From a virus, in IMG/VR virus record IMGVR_UViG_3300034061_005227, positions 1-64,000 of that record: 64,000 nucleotides of DNA. The stretch is one strand, 5' to 3'. A program made the translations under genes and the position numbers. Shown one piece after another: positions 59,736 to 64,000 of this stretch. Each line of letters starts with the position of its first letter. Positions within the stretch are counted from its first letter, which is position 1. The notes under the pieces were generated by a model. The model searched no databases and had not been told where the DNA came from. It saw nothing but the letters and a program-made list of their open reading frames with translations.

Positions 59736-59775
59736 TTCTCGTTATCACTCGTATTCAAATCCCCAACCCATTTTT
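59736..59775 (+). repeat. intergenic element TTCTCG...CCCC, copy 1
   Basis: A roughly 40-nt element, starting TTCTCGTTATCACTCGTATT and continuing with an AAATCCCC core. Also found at 60481 and 60992. Confidence 0.75.
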
Positions 59776-59837
59776 TGGGAAAAAATCTGATGTGTACAAA
59801 TATAAGTGAAATTGTAAAAAAAATATTTTTGGAAAAA

Positions 59838-59868
59838 TTTTAGAAATTGTGAAATAGTAATATCTTTG
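59838..59868 (+). promoter_or_regulatory. Bacteroidota-type promoter (one mismatch)
   Basis: TTTT (59838-59841), 19 nt, TATCTTTG (59861-59868), 30 nt before the ATG at 59899. Confidence 0.65.
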
Positions 59869-59898
59869 TTGAGATTACTAACAAAAAAAAATACTAAA

Positions 59899-60441
59899 AT
59901 GAAAAAATTAAGTCCAAGTCAGCAAGTAAGAATTAAAGCTTGTTATATTCTTATCAAAGGATGTTTAAAAGATTGTATTGAAGCTAGGAATAATGATATT
60001 ATATTATACGATGCTTTGGTTAGTTCATTAAGGAGTCAGATATTTGATGTTTCTTTTTTTGATACTGGATTAAAATCTGTTGGTGTAATTGAATTGGAGA
60101 AAGTGATAAAGGAAATGAAAAAGAATGGGATGATTAGTGAACTTAAAAAGGATGAGTTTAAGATAGTTAAGGAGCATGTTGTTAATAGGGTTGTTATTGT
60201 TGTGTTGTTATTGGAATATCTTCAACAAAACCCTGATATGACGATTGAGGAGTTTACTGATTTTTTATATAAGTACAATGTTACGGTGACAGTAACCAAG
60301 ATGGAACATAATAGTTTGTCGGCAACTACTGGTTATTACATAAAGGATATTACTGATTATGAAAGTAGAAATATCATCATTTATAATTTTGACACTATAT
60401 TTGAAAACATAAAGATAAATCCTAATCTTATTATTAGGTAA
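59899..60441 (+). CDS. hypothetical protein
   Basis: A 180-residue, lysine-rich, largely helical protein from ATG 59899; the longer start at 59866 overlaps the promoter. No motif recognised. It has a host-type promoter and its own terminator, so a single early unit among tagged late genes. Confidence 0.62.
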   Translation: MKKLSPSQQVRIKACYILIKGCLKDCIEARNNDIILYDALVSSLRSQIFDVSFFDTGLKSVGVIELEKVIKEMKKNGMISELKKDEFKIVKEHVVNRVVIVVLLLEYLQQNPDMTIEEFTDFLYKYNVTVTVTKMEHNSLSATTGYYIKDITDYESRNIIIYNFDTIFENIKINPNLIIR

Positions 60442-60449
60442 ATTAGTTT

Positions 60450-60476
60450 CCCCATTCATTATAGAGTGGGGTTTTA
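60450..60476 (+). terminator. rho-independent terminator
   Basis: CCCCATTC/GAGTGGGG stem (one G-T pair), 6-nt loop, T run. Confidence 0.8.
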
Positions 60477-60480
60477 TATT

Positions 60481-60519
60481 TTCTCGTTTCACTCGTATTC
60501 AAATCCCCAGCCCCTTTTT
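60481..60519 (+). repeat. intergenic element TTCTCG...CCCC, copy 2
   Basis: Starts TTCTCGTTTCACTCGTATTC and continues AAATCCCC, followed by CAGCCCC and T5. It lies directly after a terminator and 9 nt before a late-type element. Confidence 0.75.
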
Positions 60520-60528
60520 AATTTTGTA

Positions 60529-60536
60529 TATTTATA
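60529..60536 (+). promoter_or_regulatory. late-type element TATTTATA
   Basis: Ends 13 nt before the ATG at 60550. Confidence 0.5.
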
Positions 60537-60549
60537 TTAAAATTGATTT

Positions 60550-60984
60550 ATGAAAAGAATTATAAGATTAACAGAGGGTGAATTAATTAAATTGGTAAAT
60601 AGAATAATTTCTGAGCAGAATGTTGATTTGTATATTGACCAAGCTCCTCCTGGTGTTCCCACCTTTCAAGGTAAGATTGATATGGAAAAGATTGGTAAGG
60701 AATTGGGGATGGTTTTTGTCAACAATCAATTATATTATAAGGGTAAGAATGGTGGGGAATTAGAGTTGAAGGTTGGACCTAAGATTGTTGATGATGAGAG
60801 TACATATCGTTTGTTTGTTACTAGTCCCACATCTAATGTTGAACTGTCAAAGAAATTAATTAATGGAGTGGGTACGACAATGAATATGGAGAATGGGAAG
60901 ACATTGGTATGGCAGGGTTATTTTAAGATGCCTGATTTTGATAAATTGAAGATGGAGATTAAATCGATAATGGGGTTATTATAA
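60550..60984 (+). CDS. tagged hypothetical protein (RLTEGEL tag)
   Basis: A 144-residue protein. Tag MKRIIRLTEGELIKLVNRII, then S-E-Q (I-S-E site). The body is alpha/beta (PPGVPTFQGKIDMEKIGKEL, LYYKGKNGGELELKVG) and resembles a small binding domain, but I recognise no family. Single gene with its own late-type element. Confidence 0.72.
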   Translation: MKRIIRLTEGELIKLVNRIISEQNVDLYIDQAPPGVPTFQGKIDMEKIGKELGMVFVNNQLYYKGKNGGELELKVGPKIVDDESTYRLFVTSPTSNVELSKKLINGVGTTMNMENGKTLVWQGYFKMPDFDKLKMEIKSIMGLL

Positions 60985-60991
60985 TATAATT

Positions 60992-61031
60992 TTTCTCCCT
61001 TCGGTCGTATTCAATCCCCAACCCCTTTTTT
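60992..61031 (+). repeat. intergenic element TTCTC...CCCC, copy 3
   Basis: A diverged copy: TTCTCCCTTCGGTCGTATTC then AATCCCC, followed by AACCCC and T6, 11 nt before a late-type element. Confidence 0.7.
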
Positions 61032-61042
61032 GAAATAAAATA

Positions 61043-61050
61043 TATTTATA
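61043..61050 (+). promoter_or_regulatory. late-type element TATTTATA
   Basis: Ends 11 nt before the ATG at 61062. Confidence 0.5.
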
Positions 61051-61061
61051 AATAAAAAATT

Positions 61062-61598
61062 ATGAAACATTTATTAAACGATTTATCTGGTGAAGAAAAA
61101 AATAGAATCTTGGAACAATATAATAATTCCTTGATTGTTGAAACACAAAAATTCAATAAATTATTGAAATCAAGTTTGGGAAATGTAAAACCATTAATGG
61201 AAATGGATGGTGATGATGAATTTGAAATGACAAATGATGATGAATCAAGTGAATATCCTACCTATGAACAATTTAAGGATGAAATTGATGATTTCTTTTC
61301 TAACTATGGTGATTATATAAATCCTGAAAGATTAAAGCAAGAGGTTGATATGTTATTGGGTTTTATGAATGATGACTTTGAATATATTGGTGAGGGAAAT
61401 GAGGAAAGGGTGGATGATGATGTTTCATATGAAAAAAAGGGTTCTCCATTGGTAACCATAACTGTGGATGGTGGTGATTTAATCAAGGCATATCTTGATA
61501 ATGATTATAGATATGACTATGGTGTTAATTCTGTGGAATTGGGGGGTAGATTTTTCTTTGATGAGAATGTATATAATGACTTTATAAATAAAAACTAA
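61062..61598 (+). CDS. tag-like acidic protein (LSGEEKNRILEQY start)
   Basis: A 178-residue, very acidic protein. The start differs from the main tags (MKHLLNDLSGEEKNRILEQY) but keeps an amphipathic helix and an I-L-E tripeptide. I recall EEKNRIL-type starts as another recurring leader in phage proteins. The body has a 30-residue Asp/Glu-rich region and a beta-rich end. Transcribed with the tagged HD gene 3 nt downstream. Confidence 0.65.
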   Translation: MKHLLNDLSGEEKNRILEQYNNSLIVETQKFNKLLKSSLGNVKPLMEMDGDDEFEMTNDDESSEYPTYEQFKDEIDDFFSNYGDYINPERLKQEVDMLLGFMNDDFEYIGEGNEERVDDDVSYEKKGSPLVTITVDGGDLIKAYLDNDYRYDYGVNSVELGGRFFFDENVYNDFINKN

Positions 61599-61601
61599 AA
61601 T

Positions 61602-62219
61602 ATGAAAAAAATAATTAGACTAACTGAAAGAGATTTATTAAGTTTGGTTAAACAAACAATAAATGAAATGGAAGAAAACAAAAAAGAATTTCCAAAATCG
61701 TATAGAGAATTATATGATGATTTACCCCAAGAATTAAAAGAATTATTATTCAAACAATGGGATGCAAAACAGAATCCAAAATGGCATCCTGAGGGTAATT
61801 CATTAAAACATATTTTGGTTGTAATCAAGAGGGCGTATCATCATTATCCTGATGACCCCAATATGATAATGACCGCATTATTTCATGATTTGGGTAAAAT
61901 GGATACCTATGGAATTAATCCTAAGACAGGAGAACCTACCGCATATGGACATGAAGATAAATCAGAAAAATATGTTGAACAATTTAGAGATTGGGTTGAA
62001 TCTTATGAAGGAACTGATGTTGATGAAATAAAATATTTGGTTAAAAACCATATGAAGATTAAGCCATCAACTTGGGATGTTATGAAGGATGCAAAAAAAG
62101 AACCAATATCTTCTCATCCAGCATTTGATAAGTTGAAAGGTTTTACTGATAAGTTGGATGGTGGAGGTACAAATATATCTGAAGCCAAGATACGAGAAAT
62201 AATTAGAAGGTTGGTTTAA
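61602..62219 (+). CDS. tagged HD-domain phosphohydrolase
   Basis: A 205-residue protein. Tag MKKIIRLTERDLLSLVKQTI then N-E-M (I-N-E). The HD domain has SLKHILVVIKRAYHHYPDD (H70), TALFHDLGKMD (H95-D96), AYGHEDKSEKYV (H117) and VKNHMKIK (H150), the metal set of HD hydrolases. The C-terminus SEAKIREIIRRLV looks like a second tag helix. Possible targets are nucleotides, cyclic nucleotides or tRNA ends; a packaged copy could act at the onset of infection. Confidence 0.8.
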   Translation: MKKIIRLTERDLLSLVKQTINEMEENKKEFPKSYRELYDDLPQELKELLFKQWDAKQNPKWHPEGNSLKHILVVIKRAYHHYPDDPNMIMTALFHDLGKMDTYGINPKTGEPTAYGHEDKSEKYVEQFRDWVESYEGTDVDEIKYLVKNHMKIKPSTWDVMKDAKKEPISSHPAFDKLKGFTDKLDGGGTNISEAKIREIIRRLV

Positions 62220-62224
62220 AATTT

Positions 62225-62258
62225 AATAATCCCCACTCTTACATAGGTGGGGATTATT
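62225..62258 (+). terminator. rho-independent terminator
   Basis: A perfect 12-bp stem AATAATCCCCAC/GTGGGGATTATT with a 10-nt loop, after the HD gene. Confidence 0.85.
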
Positions 62259-62270
62259 ATTTGACTGATA

Positions 62271-62278
62271 TATTTATA
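62271..62278 (+). promoter_or_regulatory. late-type element TATTTATA
   Basis: Ends 11 nt before the ATG at 62290. Confidence 0.5.
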
Positions 62279-62289
62279 AATAAAAATTT

Positions 62290-63360
62290 ATGAAAGTTAG
62301 AATTACGGAGGAGGAAAAGGTTTTAATCAAATTATTGTATGGTATTTTGAGTGAACAAGAATCAAAACCTGAAATTAAAAAATCATCAGAGAGACAAAAA
62401 CAATTTTGTCCTTATATTAATAAGGACTCTAAACAAATTGTTGATATTGAAAATATTTACGATTTTTACAAAAAACAACTTAATTTACCATCGATTACAG
62501 TTGATACAACTATTTGGAATTATATTAATAATTTAATAAATAAAAGAGCTGAAATGTATTATAAAACAATAAAGAATGATAGAATTTCTTGTGAAATTGC
62601 TTTGAATTGTATTAGACCATTGATGAGAACTTATAATTTGATTGTAGTTGACACTTTAAATCAATTGATATATCTGTTTGACCCGAATGGTAATTTTATT
62701 GCGAAAGATGTAATTATTTCAGGAAAAAACAAACAACCCACTAACCCTACGGATATAGCAAATGCTATGTTATCTTGGGATGAGTCAGCTATCAAAGCGG
62801 GTTTTAAATGGATTAATGGTAAGGGATATGTTGACCAAACAAGTCAGAATAGAAAATACAATCATGATTATGTGTATGATTGGATAGATAGAAATAACAA
62901 GAGGTTTACCTCTCCTGGTGTTTATGATATGGGTACGATTACGAGTGACGCATCGTATGCGGGAAAGATAAATAATATAAAACATTTGGTTCAAAATAAC
63001 AAACAATACACACAAGCAATTCATGGTTATTACCTAGAACAACCACGAACATTAGTATTACAAAAGGCAAAAAAGTTTTTGGGAGATGTTAAAAACCCTG
63101 AGGCAAAAAAGGAATTTATAAATGCGGTATCCACTGGTGGTTTAAATTTAGATTTATCATATGGTTGCATAAATTTAACAACAGAATTTTTGAATATTTT
63201 ACAAAAATATTGGGATAAAGCTAAAGTTTTTGTATTATCAGAATCCAATGAGAACTATTTGGTTGATAATTCTAAAAATTATTTCGATAAAATGTTAAAT
63301 AGTGAGGTATGCCCATCTCCTCAATCACTTGGGGCTCAAGGTACTAGTAATTTTGTGTAA
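62290..63360 (+). CDS. tagged L,D-transpeptidase (YkuD-like)
   Basis: A 356-residue protein. Tag MKVRITEEEKVLIKLLYGIL then S-E-Q (L-S-E site). A helical spacer precedes a YkuD-type domain: NLIVVDTLNQLIYLFDPNG (about 116-134), SPGVYDMG, QAIHGYY and SYGCINL (290-296; catalytic Cys293, cf. SHGCIRL). Such enzymes crosslink or edit peptidoglycan through m-DAP. No Sec signal is present, so export would need another route, such as delivery from the virion. Own late-type element. Confidence 0.78.
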   Translation: MKVRITEEEKVLIKLLYGILSEQESKPEIKKSSERQKQFCPYINKDSKQIVDIENIYDFYKKQLNLPSITVDTTIWNYINNLINKRAEMYYKTIKNDRISCEIALNCIRPLMRTYNLIVVDTLNQLIYLFDPNGNFIAKDVIISGKNKQPTNPTDIANAMLSWDESAIKAGFKWINGKGYVDQTSQNRKYNHDYVYDWIDRNNKRFTSPGVYDMGTITSDASYAGKINNIKHLVQNNKQYTQAIHGYYLEQPRTLVLQKAKKFLGDVKNPEAKKEFINAVSTGGLNLDLSYGCINLTTEFLNILQKYWDKAKVFVLSESNENYLVDNSKNYFDKMLNSEVCPSPQSLGAQGTSNFV

Positions 63361-63377
63361 TTACAATAAGAAAATCT

Positions 63378-63408
63378 TTTGTAGTTAGGTCTTTGTTTAT
63401 TATCTTTG
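63378..63408 (+). promoter_or_regulatory. Bacteroidota-type promoter
   Basis: TTTG (63378-63381), 19 nt, TATCTTTG (63401-63408), four nt before the ATG at 63413. Perfect consensus, implying a nearly leaderless transcript. Confidence 0.8.
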
Positions 63409-63412
63409 TATT

Positions 63413-64000
63413 ATGAAAAATACAATTATAATACTTACAACAATTTTGGTGACATCAATATTTCTATTATCGTGTAAACCAACAAATGAAAAGATATCTA
63501 AAAATATTAAAAAAACAGATATTAAACCAAAAATTAATATCCTACCTTTAGGTGATGTTTCACCAGAATATTTAAACATCATCAAAAATTCAGTTGAGTC
63601 CTTTTACAATTATAAGTGTGAAATAAAACCACGTGTTGAATTAACTGATGATTTACTTTCCAAAAGTAAAAAAAGATATTGTGCAAGTACAATATTAAAA
63701 AAATTTGACTCAAATCAAAATCTATTAATTATTACTGAAATTGATATTACAATGAAAAAGGGTATGATTGATGAATGGGGTATTCTTGGTTTGGGATATA
63801 GACCTGGAAACACTTGTGTTGTATCAACATTCAGAATGAAAAAAAATGTATCTAAAGAAATTATAAAAGAAAGGGTTGAAAAAGTATGTTTACATGAAAT
63901 AGGTCATAATTTAGGTTTAGAACATTGTGATTTTGATAATGAATGTTTGATGAATGATGCTAAAGGGACTATCAAACAAATAGATAAAGAAAAAAAATGG
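63413..64000 (+). CDS. archaemetzincin-like zinc-protease lipoprotein (3' partial)
   Basis: 196 residues to the window end, no stop yet. Signal peptide with lipobox (MKNTIIILTTILVTSIFLLSC, Cys21). Near residue 165 lies CLHEIGHNLGLEHC with the metzincin zinc motif HExxHxxGxxHC, then ECLMND with the Met-turn, the archaemetzincin (M54) pattern. The two further zinc cysteines expected downstream are beyond the window. A surface or periplasmic metalloprotease with a host-type promoter. Confidence 0.82.
   Translation, partial: MKNTIIILTTILVTSIFLLSCKPTNEKISKNIKKTDIKPKINILPLGDVSPEYLNIIKNSVESFYNYKCEIKPRVELTDDLLSKSKKRYCASTILKKFDSNQNLLIITEIDITMKKGMIDEWGILGLGYRPGNTCVVSTFRMKKNVSKEIIKERVEKVCLHEIGHNLGLEHCDFDNECLMNDAKGTIKQIDKEKKW

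Noticed and set aside
59736-61031. TTCAAATCCCC words in the repeated intergenic element as tRNA 3' ends or attachment-site remnants
   Set aside because: No cloverleaf can be formed, and three copies between unrelated genes fit a regulatory repeat better. No integrase is present in the window.
1-64000. Alternative genetic code (as in some large gut phages)
   Set aside because: TAA, TAG and TGA all terminate well-defined genes, and no conserved domain is interrupted by an in-frame stop.
1-64000. Window as a bacterial chromosome segment or prophage
   Set aside because: No ribosomal, tRNA or housekeeping operons and no integrase. The host-like envelope genes are embedded among phage genes of the same style and share the phage late-type element, although an assembly chimera at 33-41 kb cannot be excluded without reads.
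1-64000. CRISPR arrays, insertion sequences, diversity-generating retroelements
   Set aside because: No regularly spaced repeats, transposase or reverse transcriptase motifs were seen; the repeats present are dispersed and non-periodic.

Overview
The window is about 64 kb of AT-rich DNA that reads as a segment of a large tailed-phage genome infecting a Bacteroidota (probably flavobacterial) host. The phage character comes from tightly packed, often overlapping small genes (ATGA junctions), homing endonucleases (GIY-YIG, HNH), DUF932, DUF3310, PcfJ-like and several DNA methyltransferase genes, a phage-type thymidylate synthase, and many lineage-specific proteins. The host assignment comes from three things: a full-length TonB-dependent receptor, a secreted protein with a type IX secretion (T9SS) sorting domain and Bacteroidota-type lipoproteins; recurrent TTTG-N19/20-TAnnTTTG promoters, the sigma-ABfr-type consensus; and mostly A-rich leaders without Shine-Dalgarno sequences. 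The standard code fits, with TAA, TAG and TGA all used as stops. I saw no rRNA, tRNA, tmRNA or CRISPR array.

Layout. 1-9.1 kb: end of an EF-hand protein, a histone H1-like protein, small phage proteins, DnaJ, a tagged LRR protein, DUF932 and PcfJ-like. 9.1-13.7 kb: GIY-YIG endonuclease, thioredoxin, glutaredoxin, a tagged coiled-coil protein. 13.8-15.0 kb: a beta-helix surface lipoprotein. 15.1-23.8 kb: a metabolic and DNA-modification block (DUF3310, Dam-like, ParB-like, HAD, C5 methyltransferase, thioesterase, ThyA, N4/N6 methyltransferase). 23.9-31.4 kb: DHH protein, DUF192, Nudix, three short tagged genes, Dcm, SmpB, ferritin-like protein, glucosaminidase. 32-41.6 kb: envelope and cargo genes (T9SS protein, tagged metallopeptidase, TonB-dependent receptor). 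41.7-44.3 kb: ten small, probably early genes. 44.4-56.4 kb: a holin-like protein, then a long run of tagged proteins, eight on plus and nine on minus. 56.4-59.0 kb: repeat-rich, gene-poor DNA with DnaA-box-like and TGACAT repeats, a candidate replication or control region. 59-64 kb: HNH endonuclease, more tagged proteins (HD hydrolase, L,D-transpeptidase), and an archaemetzincin-like lipoprotein cut by the window end.

The central observation is about 30 otherwise unrelated proteins that begin with one of a few short amphipathic N-terminal tags: MKKIVRLTESDL..., MKLIITEEQ..., MNLQEQLNRIQEMMG..., MKLxQTIRRILREE... Each carries an [I/L]-x-E tripeptide within roughly its first 27 residues. That is the cleavage signature of T4 gp21-type prohead proteases, and T4 internal head proteins carry comparable N-terminal capsid-targeting sequences. 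I infer a family of head-packaged, co-injected cargo proteins. The bodies behind the tags include an ADP-ribosyltransferase-like protein, two HExxH metallopeptidases, three ParB/sulfiredoxin-like proteins, an HD hydrolase, a DHH phosphoesterase, an L,D-transpeptidase and a leucine-rich-repeat family.

Two promoter classes appear to divide the genes. A TATTTAT(A/T/G) element, usually 11-21 nt before the start codon, precedes many tagged and other probably late genes. Host-like TTTG-N19/20-TAnnTTTG promoters precede probably early genes. At the GIY-YIG and holin-like genes the late-type element sits inside the loop of a hairpin whose 3' arm covers or abuts the start codon. This is the layout T4 uses to silence late genes (I-TevI, gene e) on read-through early transcripts.
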